64,000 bases of DNA, taken from Bradysia coprophila. Its lineage: Eukaryota > Arthropoda > Insecta > Diptera > Sciaridae. Location: NCBI RefSeq assembly GCF_014529535.1, contig NW_023503972.1, forward strand, positions 6,262,001-6,326,000, given 5' to 3'. Under the pieces are notes generated by a model. The model ran no database searches. It had not been told where the DNA came from and saw only the letters and a list, made by a program, of their open reading frames with translations. A program made the translations under genes and the position numbers. This document shows, in pieces, positions 34,840 through 46,619 of the stretch. Within the stretch, counting starts at the first letter, position 1. Each line of letters begins with the position of its first letter.

Positions 34840-35041
34840 TAGGTTTGTTCCAAGGTCATTTCATAACGTCAAATTTCATCCACAGAAGGCAACTTAACCT
34901 CAACTTTTAGGTTGACGAAAATTTTAACGAAAAATTTACAAAGAAATTTTTTGACGTTTAGGTTATGTTCATCCCTGTGGATGAAATCTTCGTCGTTCGT
35001 GTTGTTAAAGTTCGGGTTTACAGTTATTTGGAACAAACCTA
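34840..35041. repeat. Dispersed element, inverted copy of 30694-30896
   Basis: The ends ataggtttgttccaagg and ttggaacaaacctat form a terminal inverted repeat. The interior includes the shared block aggttatgttcatccctgtg. A second partial end (taggtctgttccaaggct) sits at 34782, so two elements may be nested or side by side. Confidence 0.7.
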
Positions 35042-35221
35042 TTTATGAATTTGCATGAAAACCGATCTCTTTGGATGAAATCGTGTTCGTTCGGCTAGTC
35101 AAAATTCATGTTTACTTGATATAAAGTCAAAATTTATTTTTTCGAGGGTCCAATTTTTTATGACTTTCTCGCGGGTAAAGAAAGTTTCTGTTTTTAACTT
35201 GTTTTGGATACTTTGAAGTAT

Positions 35222-35640
35222 CAAGAATAATTATTTGTTCACCGGGAGAAAATATGAAATTCCAACAAGAACGATGTTTGCGGCCAGAGCGAAGCGAGGG
35301 CCGTAATTTCGCTCGAGTTGAAATACCATAATTCTCTCAGAGCAGAACGCTTTTCATGCGTGCATGTTGTGTTTTGCCGCATTACCATTATCGAAAACAT
35401 AAACAAAGTGACATTTTGAATGAGAAAAATTGTGTTTTCTCCCCATAGATACTCTTCAAGAAACTGTACTTTCAGACGTAACCTCACTTAAGTTTCGTTA
35501 AATGTTTCGTTCATTCATTTTTTATATGAGTTTTTTTAACGTGGCATTTCAAACGGCTTTCAAGATGATATATGGGAGAAGAAGTTCACCAACATGAGAA
35601 ATGCCATTCGACCAGTCGTCAAGTGCAACTTTCTTTATTC
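35222..35640. repeat. Dispersed element, inverted copy of 63350-63625
   Basis: Segments such as gaccagtcgtcaag (35619), gtgttttgccgcatta (35370), ataaacaaagtgaca and aaattccaacaagaacgatg (35255) recur in reverse complement at 63350-63625. The start carries a gagcgaagcgagggcc motif. No transposase frame is present. Confidence 0.6.
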
Positions 35641-36176
35641 GATTTTTCTTGAATAACTTCCACTTGAACTATTTTCAGCTCGAATTTTTGGTCACAAATT
35701 TACTTTTTAGGATACTTTTCCCATACATTTTGTGGACGTTAGCACCCGCACTATGAACAATTTTTGAAATGCATACTTTCTGCAAAGTTTCGCACTTGAA
35801 CTACGGACGCTGGGGTCACGAACGCAATTGGACGCGCTCGTACACCCTGTACATTTTAAACAAAAAAAAGCTAATTGTGGAACTTTGACGTCATTGCTGT
35901 TACGCCAAGAAAAAAGCTTCAATTGTAAAACACATGTGTGCCGTGTTGTACTTAACTTGAACAATAAATTTTGTCACTTTTTGTAATTTTTATTCAACAA
36001 TCCACCATCAAGCAACGACAAATTATTTGCATAGACTTTTGTTCAAATAAATTTGAATATTTTTATCTAAATTTGAACTTGTCGTCAGAGATACAAAATA
36101 TGTTTCTACTTCTTCCTATAAAACTTCGCTGCAAAATATAGATTCAATATTGTTTCACGGTTTCCGTCAATCAGAG

Positions 36177-37218
36177 ATGAAGTGCTTACTGCAAGTTGTC
36201 GTTATTTTCAACCTAATACAAATAATATTAATGGTGAGATGGCCTTTTCCCAGCATACAGTTGGTGCCAGGTACAATATTTGTGGGCTCGTCCATAAATG
36301 ACGTTCACTTAAAGGTATAGGAAAATCGTGGACTAGGTTTAGATCTAAAAATCATTTATGGGCGACCCCTGGCTATAAAAATTTAATAAAACGCAACGAA
36401 CCTAATCACATTCAATTTGGTAGCGTTTTGTTCAATGTTCCCAAACGAAGAGTACAGAGACCAATGGAACGACATCAATTTAAGCCGATGCCAAAGAACT
36501 TGTGCTGATTACCTAAGTACAGATCCATGCATGTCATATACGAACGAGCCAGATTGCTACTGTAAACCTGGTTTTGCTAGAAGAACGGATCGGGAGTATG
36601 GTGAATGTATACCGATTTCGAGTATCGAATGTCAATCACAGTTTCCAGTAAATGAAGGTTACCATTCTTGGTCAGCAATTTACCGAACACGCAAAAATAT
36701 TCATTTACGGATATAATTTTTCAGCTGACTGTGCACTACTACTAAATGAGGAATTAGTGATTAACGAGCCATGGCCTCATCAGATGGACAAGACTTGTAA
36801 AAATCATAAGGTCGTCTTTCAGGGAGAAGCTCCAGGCGGAAATTTTTGGGCTCCGCATTGTGAATGCAAAAGTGGATACAAACGACTACCCAATGGAGTA
36901 TGCGTTGCTATTGACGATCCAGAATGCTATAGGTTGTGGAAACCGTCGTATGGTAGGAGCAAAAATTAATTTCTTTTCTCAATTTGTTTGATTCAGTTTT
37001 TCAATATTAAAGGCCAATGTTTGCTACGCGGTGAAAACTTTCGCTGGGGCTTAACTTGTCAACCAACTTGTGCAAATCATGCTCAACCATTGACGTGTAA
37101 TTCACAGCAGTCTGTGTCCGATTGTTATTGTTCCGGTAACAAGGTCAGAATCTTCAACAATGAGTCGCCTTGCGTTTCGGTTGAGGAATGCGATATTTAT
37201 CTCAATCCACCTGATTAG
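36177..37218 (+). CDS. Secreted three-domain TIL (trypsin-inhibitor-like) protein
   Basis: Four exons (36177-36270, 36424-36657, 36725-36952 and 37013-37218), in phase, encode 253 residues. A hydrophobic leader (MKCLLQVVVIFNLIQIILM) is followed by three cysteine-rich units, roughly one per exon. Unit 1 starts CSMFPNEEY and contains RCQRTCADY and DCYCKPGF. Unit 2 starts CQSQFPVNEADC and contains HCECKSGYKRLPNGVC. Unit 3 contains LTCQPTCANH and DCYCSG. The CxC...G.R...G.C spacing is that of TIL domains, which in insects usually inhibit serine proteases in haemolymph, saliva or venom. Donors at CCAG/GTACAA and GAAG/GTTACC were chosen over nearer GTs because only they keep phase. A TATAAAA at 36117-36123 is a likely promoter. 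The inhibitory specificity is unknown. Confidence 0.8.
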
Positions 37219-37947
37219 TAATTTTGCAATTAAAAGATAATTTGAACATAAAAGCGATTTAGTTTTAATGTACTGATGTCATGGCCAATTTTGTAGACCC
37301 AGAATCTACAAATTCACGCCTCAAATGTGCTTCAGAAATTGAATTTTGGGTGAATCAGTACATGAACAATGCAGACCTTGAAATCATTTGAATGCGAATC
37401 ATTATTCACTTCAGTCCAATTATATCTGTTCCTCCACTCATACGCTCGTTCAATCTTGAGCGGTAGCTCTTATCACTGGAGTCTCCAAATTTGACGCTTG
37501 TTTATTCAGTCTTCATGCTAGGAGCAGTGCTTTGAAACATTCCAAAAAATATTGATATTAATTGATACAAAGAAGTAAAATTTTTAATATTTTTCAAGAG
37601 ATTTTACAATTTCAAAAGTAATGACTTTGCTAGGAGATGCGGGAAAACAGGGAAAATTAGATATTCAGATTCGTCTCGTCAATACCTTTCATTTGACATA
37701 TTTTCGTACTTTTCCTGTTTTCCCGCATCTCCCTATCAATCGCCTTCAAATCAAGCTTTATAAACAAGGGAATGCACTGCTCGCTCGTCGCATAAGTATT
37801 TTCTGTTCTTCAGAGATAAAAAATGGGATGTGGTTCTATTTAGTATGGACGGATTAGTGAAACACTTTTAGTGCTAAGAGATACCAGTGCTAGAGATGTG
37901 TAAACTAGAACTTAAATTCTCGATCAGCATTGAGATTGACGAATTTT
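37219..37947. other. Intergenic spacer with two repeat fragments
   Basis: 37460-37530 matches the right half of the MITE at 25324-25495 and ends atgctaggagcagtgct. 37634-37735 is a hairpin with arms ggagatgcgggaaaacaggg / ctgttttcccgcatctcc. Nothing coding was seen. Confidence 0.55.
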
Positions 37948-40900
37948 TCATGGTTCCTGCTCGTTGGCGTAGGATGTCTGCATCCGATAGGTTGGATATT
38001 TCGGAACGAAACTATTACCGGTCAAACCATTTCGTGATGCCTCTTCGTATGTTGGGGGATCTACGAGCAATTCATTTCAATTTCTGCAATCTTTTCATCT
38101 CATATGCTCAATACCTTCGTCTGGATAAGGCGGAACATCGGACGTGTTAATGCTTTCGCTCGATGCACTCAACAAATTGTCTGGTGGTGGGGCCGATGAT
38201 AGGGTAGAGTTCAGGCTGGCCTGATTTTCAGCAGCGTTTGATGATGAATACAGTTCGTTGGAAATGGGATAAGTTCCGATAACGACCGGTATCTCGAACT
38301 TAGGATTCTCGTGAAACATAGGTGTTTGTGCTGTGACCTTGATTAAATCGTAGTTTTGAACGTTTTCACCATCATTGCCTCCTTTTCTTACCTCAATTTT
38401 GTAGCGACTTCCGCATACGTTTGCGGAAAAATTAGTCGGAGGCAAGGACGGAACGAGCGTACTCACGTTGATTATTTGCCGACCAGGGTGATCTGCTCTA
38501 CAACCTGCAGTTTTCCTGTCGCTTAATACTATACGCTCAACTTTTTGCCGACCATTATTTGCCGTGTATGTGACTTCCTGTTTAAAAAGATCTTATTACC
38601 CAGGTCATTTGAACCGGCCGAAATGAAAAGTTAGTTGTTGCTGAATTAGTTGCAGGTGGCACTGAATTGTAAAAAAAGACCGGGGAATTTTGCGCACACT
38701 TCACCTGAAGACAGTGCCTTCCTCGATGTTTGAAGCTTATGACCGTCGAAAAATAGTGGTTTCACAATCCTCGCTTTGGATTTTGGCAAGGAAAAGGCAA
38801 TGGCTTCGCATATGGGAACCACACATAGCGTTCGCATAAAAAATATTTGCAGTCTTCACGCAGATACAAAAACGTGGTTGACACACCATACCACAGCTGA
38901 TGATAATATGGCTTGATGCTTCTCGATACGCCGCGCCGTGATGGCGTAGTGAATTTATGTATTTGTGAAATCATCAGAAGTGGTGGGTGGCGCATATAGT
39001 TACACTCTCGAGTGTAACTCTATGGGGTGGCGTATCTAATAAAATCTGTTTGATTGAAAAAAGGCGTGTCTATGCTAGCAGCAGTGCTATGATTGTTTTA
39101 TGAAAATGGGGGACTTGACATAAAATCAGTAAATTTTCGGATAGATATCGGACTTCATCGTATCAGACACTTTACTTCGAGATGTCCGTTTTCACAGAGC
39201 CGAATCCCTCATTGCTTACTTGAATGAATAGAACTTGAAAATGTAAAATAGGCAGGAAACTACTGTTGATGACGGTCAATTTCAAATTGATGGCCTGACC
39301 AGGGCAATAACCTCGAACCGGTAATCGCCCGGACATTTTTATATCATCTGTTTTGCAGCAAAATACCAACCAGAACTGACTGAATTTGACATACTTTCGT
39401 ACCATCATTGGCGTCTATAAAAAATTGAAAAAAAAAACTCATCACAAATTGTTACTCATCGATCTACTGCATGTTTCACTTGATACGACGATGAACTGCT
39501 GTTTAAGTTCAATGGTTTTATGATGGTGAACAGTTCCTCTAACGGATGTAAAGTTTGGGCTGATCGCGAGCACTCGATGTGTAATGAAGTAATGTATCGA
39601 ATGTAGCCGTACGTTCCCTCGTACGATGTCGGTAGTGTTCGACTCAATTGAATTTGGAACGGATATTTGTTGTGACCAGCACGGACGATAGTGTCACCTG
39701 TATAAGAGTCGTTAATAATAATAACTCGTTGTGTGTGGTCTTTACGATTAAATATAACGAAACGGGCAAACGTTGCCCCGAAGTGATATAGTTGAAAGTT
39801 GAAAGACATTAAATCTGAAGCGTTGCGATGAGAATATATATAAGCAACTCTGATGAGTAAACGAAATAACCTCCACTCACTGAAGCGATGGCAGAGACAT
39901 ACAAGGGGATCCACCTATCCCATCCAATCGGCATGAACAAAGACATGGGCTCATCGCACTCATCCACAACGTTTCACTACACATTGTACCTTTGTTTCTG
40001 TAGAGATAGAGGTTATTCAGCCTGAAAAAAGCATAGGAGGCTATGTCAATTCTACAAGCTTCAGATACCAAAGGTGTATACGTCCTCTGAAAGGATGACC
40101 GAAAACTGTATTTTGGCCATAAAGCATAGAACACCTATAGTGCATTATCTAGCTATAATCATTCAACGCACTTCAAGCATGAGTTGTACTGAAACTGGGC
40201 AGTGTATCGACCAAATTTTTGCACTGTAAAAAAATCTGGAATCATTTGTCATACAAAATAGTACTATATTTGACAGCTGTCATTAAAAGCACTTTTGCTT
40301 GAAGTGCGTTGAATCAATACAAATTTTACAAACCGTCTGGTCTTTGCGGCAAAAAGTCCAATCGCTCATCTAGATATACTATCGAGCCGATACTGATGGG
40401 TTCTCCGTCGTCCCATTGGCAGAACCCTCTACCGGAAAATGTCACATAAATTGCTGCGGGAAACGTAATAAATATTTGCGTATCTCTTGTGGATGATCGA
40501 CTTTAGGCCTTAAGTGCCTAAAATCAATCGTCACAAATTGGATACAATGTTAAATGCAAACGAAATCGCGAGAAAAATTCCTTCAATTTCGTCCCAGAAG
40601 CATCCGAAGATATCAATTTTCATGCTTCGGGGCCGAAAATGAGGGCAATTTTTCGAATTTTCTCGGGTTTCCGGCCCTCTGCATGAAAACTCACATGTGC
40701 ACCTGTTTGGGACGGTTGATTTAAGGCACTTTCGCTTGTAGACCTCACTTCGTTCGGCCTACAATCCGCGAAATTGCCTAAAATCAATCGTCCAAAACAG
40801 GTACACAAATGACTATTTCATGTTGTTGTTACCCGAGGCGATGTTACGGTTGCAATGACACACGTCGACATTAGTCATTTGTGTACCTGTTTTGGACGAT

Positions 40901-43342
40901 TGATTTTAGGCAATTTCGCGGATTGTAGGCCGAACGAAGTGAGGTCTACTAGCGAAAGTGCCTTAAATCAATCGTCCAAAACAGGTGCACATGTGAGTTT
41001 TCATGCAGAGGGCCGGAAACCCGAGAAAATTCGAAAAATTGCCCTCATTTTCGGCCCCGAAGCATGCAAAACACTTTTTTTTGATACCAACATCGAAAGT
41101 TGATACTTTCGCCCTCGAAATCCGGGGCGAAAGTAAAAAAATGCAAGTTATGTGTTTGAGCGGGGAGAAAGAATAGTCATTTTCATGCTTCGTGGCCGAA
41201 AATGAGGGCAATTTTTCGAATTTTCTCGGGTTTCCGGCCCTCTGCATGAAAACTTACATGTGCACCTGTTTTGGACGGTTGATTTAAGGCACTTTCGCTT
41301 GTAAGCCTCACTTCGTTCGGCCTACAATCCGCGAAATCGCCTAAAATCAATCGTCCAAAACAGGTACACAAATAACCATTGTGTACCTGTTTTGGACGAT
41401 TGATTTTAGGCAATTTCGCGGATTGTAGGCCGAACGAAGTGAGGCTTTTTTTAGATTTATCAGTTTGGGACGATCATTTAAGATCTCGAAACACAGATCT
41501 GTTGATCCTTTGTTTCCATTCCCGGTCATCATGTAAATCATGGTAGCCTTCCTGTTGCCGATAGGAACCTGTCTAAGATGTCAGGTCCTATTGCAGCAAT
41601 TTCCGAAGGAACCACCTCGTAGTCTCCGAGCATACTGCGTCTTAGTTGAAGAAATTTGGGGCAGTCACATATCAAGTGTGCACCCGTTTCTTCTTCTAGG
41701 TCGCAGGAACATCTCGGAGTGTCCGAAAGCCTCAACTTATTCATGTGCCGATTCAGCCCGCAATGTCCCGTAATCGCTCCTACTACTCTTCTAATGCGAT
41801 TTCGGTCCATTTTGAGCAAATGTTTGGCCCATTTTTTGTTAGGCTTAGGGAAGAAGCATTTCGTGTGAACGCCTCCGTTATACGCTTCCCAGCGTTCTGC
41901 GTGTTTACGCTTAAAACAGTCTTCCAGTGCTCTTTTACACTCTGACTGGGGAATCGGAAGGTACGGTTCTGGCCCGTTTGCCTGAGTCGCCGAACCTTCT
42001 TTGGCCAGCTTATCTGCTTCCTCATTTCCCTCCACGCCGGAATGTCCTGGTACCCAGACCAAATTGATCCGATTGCTCAGACCAAGAAGGTTCAGGTATT
42101 CCTTACATTCCTTCACCAGCTTGGAGGTGACTACGGGCGATACGAGTGCCTTGATCATTCCTATATTGTCAAGACATATAAGGACCTCTTCGCCTTGCGT
42201 CCCTATAGGCAGAGTTTCATGTGCTCCCATGAGTGCCGCATAAAGCTCCGCCTGAGGTACGCTGGCGATCTCTCCCAGGTGGAAGGAATTGCCTAGCCCC
42301 GTTTCGGGGGCATACACTCCAGCTCCTGTTCCATTTGGAGTTTTCGAACCGTCAGTGAATCTGACTTTACTTCCCCTTGATAGGCCAGTAGGTCAGCCGT
42401 TAAGCCAGTCTGCTCTGCCTAAGAAGGTAGCGTCGAATCGCTTCGTGAAGTCAATCACCGGTGTCATCCGGTCTCTGGGCATACCGAAAACTGGGCTTTC
42501 TACCACGCCACATATTTTCCCATGCCCTGCCCGGAAGTTAGAAGTCCACAAGCCATTTTGCACCAACCGATCCGCCGTGGCTTACAAGCGAAAGTGCCTT
42601 TAATCAACCGTCCCAAACAGGTGCACATGTGAGTTTTCATGCAGAGGGCCGGAAACCCGAGAAAATTCGAAAAATTGCCCTCATTTTCGGCCCCGAAGCA
42701 TGAAAAGAATACATAAAGCGAAAGTCAATATACATAATGCGAAAGTCGACTACATAATGTAATAGTCGACTCTTGTCAATAAGTGTACTGCGATCAAAAT
42801 TGAAATAAAGCGTGCGCCAGTGCTCTTATTGAAATTAACATACGAAGTTGATACTTTGTGTTGCTGAATGATTTGTTAGTTATATGTTAATTTTTGTGTG
42901 TGTTGTTGTTTTGATGGCTAAATAATTAAATTTTTGATATACCAGACCCCCGCATTTTCTGGCTAAATGACTTCATATTTCAACATTTTGTTCTGCTGTT
43001 TGCGATACGTATCAACTTTCGATGTTGGTATCAAAAAAAATAGTATGAACGACTTTCGCCCCTTGTCATTCAATGTACTATAACCGAATGACATATTAAC
43101 TATATAACATTATTGCATGGTAACAGATGCGCACGTTCATTTTCCCAACTTCGTGGGCGAAAGTTACTACTTTCATACCTTGGCATGCAAAATGAATTGT
43201 AGACATATCAACGTTACAATATACCTTTAACATGGGTGTCAACCGGGAAGTAAATGGTAGCTTGTCCCTTTAACAATTGACCGCTGTAACAAACTCTCGT
43301 TGAGTTTTCATCGAATTCAATTTCACAAACTATTTCTGTCAT
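37948..43342 (-). CDS. Alpha-arrestin (ARRDC-like) adaptor with PPxY tail
   Basis: Six exons, minus strand: 43342-43225, 40453-40334, 39697-39468, 39414-39220, 38577-38115 and 38060-37948. Phases agree, giving 412 residues. Alpha-arrestins link membrane proteins to NEDD4-type ubiquitin ligases for endocytic sorting. The arrestin-N fold runs from about residue 6 (FDENSTRVCYSGQLLKGQ), with FPIQ-like KYPFQIQLSRTLPTSYEG and HPLEELFTIIKPLNLN near 155. Arrestin-C starts near 175 (FCCKTDDIKMSGRLPVRGYC) and includes LVPSLPPTNFS and IPVVIGTYPI. The last exon supplies DPPTYEEA, a PPxY motif that binds WW domains. Without splicing at 38115 the frame would end 15 bases after that site and lose this motif. 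Introns 1 (2.8 kb), 2 and 5 are long; intron 1 is filled with transposable elements. Confidence 0.88.
40164..40311. mobile_element. MITE, CAACGCACTTCAAGC family, copy c (intron 2 of the arrestin gene)
   Basis: The ends caacgcacttcaagcatgag and cttgaagtgcgttg are near perfect. Flanks aatcatt / aatcaat fit a 7-bp target duplication with one change. It ends 22 bases from the exon 2 donor. Confidence 0.85.
40621..41445. mobile_element. Cluster of foldback units in intron 1 of the arrestin gene
   Basis: One unit of about 195 bases (catgcttcggggccgaaaat at one end, gtacacaaatgac at the other) occurs at 40621-40814, inverted at 40873-41066, direct again at 41184-41377 and as an inverted half at 41380-41445, which continues at 42581-42705 across an insertion. 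Each unit is itself a hairpin with arms acaggtacac / gtgcacctgt and tgattttaggcaatttcgc, and a loop gtaggccgaacgaagtgagg. An outer inverted pair (gataccaacatcgaaagttg at 41079 and its inverse at 43021-43040) brackets part of the cluster. Confidence 0.8.
41446..42580 (-). mobile_element. 5'-truncated non-LTR retrotransposon fragment (RNase H domain)
   Basis: A minus-strand frame, open from about 42393 to 41538, encodes an RNase H domain: FTDGSKTPNGTGAGVYAPE, then ASVPQAELYAALMGAHETL, CLDNIGMIKAL and WVPGHSGVEGNEEADKLAKEG. This supplies the D-E-D-D catalytic series in order. A cysteine/histidine tail typical of I-, LOA- or R1-like elements follows (CSCDLEEETGAHLICDCP). Upstream of 42393 the frame has stops, and no reverse transcriptase remains. 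The 3' end is a short A-run (plus-strand ctttttttag at 41445). The fragment interrupts one foldback unit exactly between gaggc and ttacaag; a short ggct at both junctions may be the target duplication. Confidence 0.85.
42581..42705. mobile_element. Right part of the interrupted foldback unit
   Basis: Begins cttacaagcgaaagtgcctt and ends with the unit terminus ggccccgaagcatg. It continues the half unit at 41380-41445 and shows where the retrotransposon fragment landed. Confidence 0.8.
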
Positions 43343-44570
43343 GGTTGTTTATTGAGTCTTAAAACCAAAAACTGTCGAAAATCGCATATGAAGTGGCTTT
43401 TTTGACAGAGTGGCCGGTATTTATGCATTTGTTTACAAACACAACACACTTGTTGACTCGCCCATTATTCCAAAGTGACATTGAAAAGATATCATTGTAT
43501 GATGACAGCATAGAAAGAGAGTGGAGAGATCACAATTTATTTGACAGCTGACACTGTGCTTAAGAAACAATCAAATCAGCAATAGTATTGGACGTATACG
43601 ATCATTTTTACGCAAGTTTACAGGGTTTACAGCCTTGAAAATTCAAAGAGGCACGATTGTATGAAACTCCAACATAATAATAAAAAAATAAAATGTTGGA
43701 CTTTTAGAATTTATTTGTAAAACCAACGCGCTGCAAGCATGAGTGATCGCAGTGACAGCTGTCAAATATAAAGTGCTATTATATGTCAGTATTTGCTCCA
43801 TTTAGAGTAGATTAACAGATTCAGACACTTTCGAGTTGGTTGCGAAGGCGATGGAATCAAAATTTCTTTGTGGCGTCAATTAGATTTGAGATCACACAAT
43901 AGATCATTTTCATTATACGGTACTTGTCAACGTAACCCCACTAAATGTTTCGTCCAGTAGCCCTTAACCTCAATTAATTGAAGTTGACTGCGTTCAATTT
44001 ACTAGTTTTTACATGAAAATCGTTCGTTCTATTCATTCGATATTTTTCGACATGTCTGACAGCTGTGATCGTGGCTGACGTTTACAAGGTCATGAAAATG
44101 ATCTATTGCAGCTGAAGCCAATGTAAACACTACTTTCAGGTGAATTAATTTTTGCAATGTTGCTGTTGTCATACTTTCTTGTGACCTCACCTCCTCAACA
44201 TACTCGAAATTAAATTTTCAACTTTTTTTTTGACCTTGGTGAACAAATAACTATTGTTCTAGCAGACAACCCATTAACATATCATGAGCGCTGACCTCTT
44301 GGGAACAAAATTTTTGTTTTCCAAATACGGAAAACTAATATATAGAAAATGGTCTTTATTGCATCTTCTCGAGACTCTTCTCTTTAACTGAAAAATCGTA
44401 GTTACATGTACTTTTCCACCACCTCAATCCTCTGTAATAAGTGAAGGTGTACAACGAGTAACGGGAATTACTTTTATTTAAGTGTGGATGACAAAAATTT
44501 TTCTTTATAATTACGCTGGCATCACACGGATGCGTTGAAATGATCCTTCCGCTCCACGCTCTACATATTT
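43343..44570. other. Intergenic, one partial MITE
   Basis: Upstream of the arrestin gene. A partial CAACGCACTTCAAGC-family MITE lies at about 43724-43790 (caacgcgctgcaagcatgag, then tgacagctgtcaaat). Near 43828-43865 a segment agacactttcgagttggt with gcgaaggcgatgg belongs to the repeat at 57775-57820 and 59340-59930. No gene was seen. Confidence 0.5.
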
Positions 44571-45230
44571 TTAACCCATCTCGATTGGGTGTTCCGAAAT
44601 GTTCCCATACAATGTAAAACCGACCAAAGGAGTTTTGCGATCACCTTCGGTTATGTTGACGTCTATCTTATATCTTCCAGCTGGTACGATTTGAGGAAGA
44701 GCAAACTCTTGGGCAGAAATGTTATTCGCTTCTAAAAATACAAGCCCTATATACGGACACGAATGGTTAAAATTGAAATATTTTTGGAATATCGGTTTCA
44801 CGTAATCCAGAAAAAATGATTTTCTTCTTCTAGCCAACCATACACACAGATTTTCCCAATATTCGGTTCCGAGTTTTTGGTAGGTGTGGTATTTGTAGTA
44901 AAGGACTCCATGCATCCAAAATCTATTAACTGGTTTGCGGAAATCAATCGCTAAATAAACTCCCAAATTATTTCCATCGATATAATTGACTCGGCACGAG
45001 ACATTAGAAGCTTTATTAGGTGAATATGTTCGACAAGTCATCCTTTCGAATAGGCCAAAATTTTTCTATAATTTAAAATTTCGAACATTGAAACATATGA
45101 GACATTTTAGACGACCTCTTGTTGTATTTACCATTTCCTGGAACGGTGTCCTTTCACTTGTAGGTGCAAACCACGAAAACATCAACGCAAACAGTAACAA
45201 CAATGACGAGCGACAAACGAAAATTGTCAT
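44571..45230 (-). CDS. DUF1091 (CheB/MD-2-like) secreted protein, paralogue A
   Basis: Two exons (45230-45132 and 45065-44571) encode 197 residues. DUF1091 proteins are small secreted lipid-binding-type proteins that include the CheB proteins of Drosophila gustatory sensilla; their ligands are mostly unknown. A signal peptide (SSLLLLFALMFSWFAPTSE, about 8-26) precedes the mature part. The family core is NFNHSCPYIG, followed about 25 residues later by LPQIVPAGRYKIDVNITEG. Cysteines occur in MTCRTY, VSCRVNY, NLCVWL and HSCPY. It is one of three minus-strand paralogues with the same 99-nt first exon and a 64-67 bp phase-0 intron. This copy ends IEMG rather than IEVV and is the most diverged. Confidence 0.85.
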
Positions 45231-45420
45231 TTTTGTAAGAGATTCGTTGATTTATTGCAATGGTGGTCTTGATCCTCCACCAAATGCAGAGCTACAAGTA
45301 GAATCATTTGGTTCAGGGGTCGAATATACAATCAACAAAAGAACGAATCTAGAAAAAGAAGTGTGACGCAGGTTCTTGCATTCGAATGCTTTAATAGTTA
45401 CTACCAAAGTACAAGTGCTT
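45231..45420 (-). promoter_or_regulatory. Duplicated proximal promoter region, paralogue A
   Basis: Upstream of the start codon the minus strand shares with paralogues B (49644-49820) and C (57188-57390) a CAATAAATCAAYGAAT block close to the ATG, an AATGATTCTACTTGTA-type block in A and C, and a distal ATTCGAATGCAAGAACCT-to-GTCACAC block. Conservation in order and spacing shows that the promoter was copied with each gene. Confidence 0.55.
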
Positions 45421-45596
45421 ACCTGATGAGTAGCCTTTCATAAATGTAATATCAACCACGATTCAAAATATTATCTATCCAAAATATGAACAGCCTTGGA
45501 TTCTCAATAAATGTAAGATCAGAACTCGAAATGAGATCGAGCTTTAAACACACTAGTTTCGAAAAAAAAAGTTTCGAAGTTTCGAATTTACATAAC

Positions 45597-46300
45597 AAGG
45601 GATAAAAAGTTGAAAAGTAGAGTTTTCGTGTGAATTTAGTTGATCGAAGGCGAAGCCGATGTCAATAAACACACGAAAACGAGACTTTTCAACTTTTATC
45701 CCGAGCTATGTAATGAATTTTACATGCTACATGCGTCGAAAACTGTACATTTCATGCTTAAAGCACTTCTTTGGATGCTCTCAGCATGTAAAATCATTAC
45801 GTATTTCGGGATAAAAATGAAAATTCTCGTTTTAGTGTGTTTATTCACCTCGGCACTCGGCTTCGCCTCGGATCAACAAAATTCACACGTAAACTCTTTT
45901 CATCTTTTTATCCATTGTTATGTAATAGTATTTTATCACATACGCGCGGTGTTCGGCTGTCAAAATTACTTAATTAGAAGTTTAATTCAAAAATTACACT
46001 TCAGTTCTATGTTGTTGTCTCATTTTCGCTTGTGTGATAAAATAGAGTACACTCTTGTCACTATCAGTCTCGCCAAGCCTCGACTTCTTCATGACAAGTG
46101 TGTAATATATATTACATGACTAGGGATAAAAAGATGAAAAGTAGAATTTTCGTGTGATTTTTGTTGATCCGAGGCGAAGCCGAGTAATGGATTTTACATG
46201 CTGAGAGCGTCGAAAGAAGTGCTTGAAACATGAAAAGTACGGTTTTCGACGCATGTAGCATGTAAATAACTATTACATGCTTTTGAAACATAAACCAAAT
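45597..46300. repeat. Palindromic GGATAAAAAG repeats (three part-units)
   Basis: The motif gggataaaaagttgaaaag at 45600, its inverse near 45690-45705, and gggataaaaagatgaaaag at 46124 mark at least two palindromic units. Both contain gaggcgaagccga and the cgaaaactgtacatttcatg / catgaaaagtacggttttcg pair. A similar unit is at 47893-48110. The open frames here change partner on the opposite strand, as expected of a palindrome rather than a gene. Confidence 0.65.
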
Positions 46301-46419
46301 TTCTTGTTTTACCTAGGTGTGTAATAGGCCACTTTCGAAAACAAAAGCATGCTTTTCCGTCACTAGTGAAAAGTCTTTCCCTCGCTCGTAAAGTAAAACG
46401 CCATACTGTACACGTGAAT

Positions 46420-46592
46420 GAATTTGATATCTCGTATCCAGATGAGTAAAAGTATCCGAGGGTGTTAGCCACTACATTATTCAATGCAGCACCATTTACA
46501 GTTATAAATTCGGGTTTAATAAATGGAAGCTCTTGAGTAGTCGTAAATCCAACTCTAGTGTCTATTAAAGTTGATCCAACCTGAGGATTCAT
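46420..46592 (-). other. Short unexplained open segment
   Basis: The minus strand is open for about 57 codons with a protein-like composition (GSTLIDTRVGFTTTQELPF, then KPEFITVNGAALNNVV and TLGYFYSSGYEISNSF). It is bordered by repeat sequence and shows no neighbouring exon. I do not recognise the protein. It may be a relic exon or chance. Confidence 0.2.
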
Positions 46593-46619
46593 TGAAATTT
46601 AAATTCATACTAATCTACG

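Noticed and set aside
40620-41413. Several similar frames with CTCFGRLILG motifs
   Set aside because: They come from direct and inverted copies of the foldback unit in the arrestin intron, not from genes.
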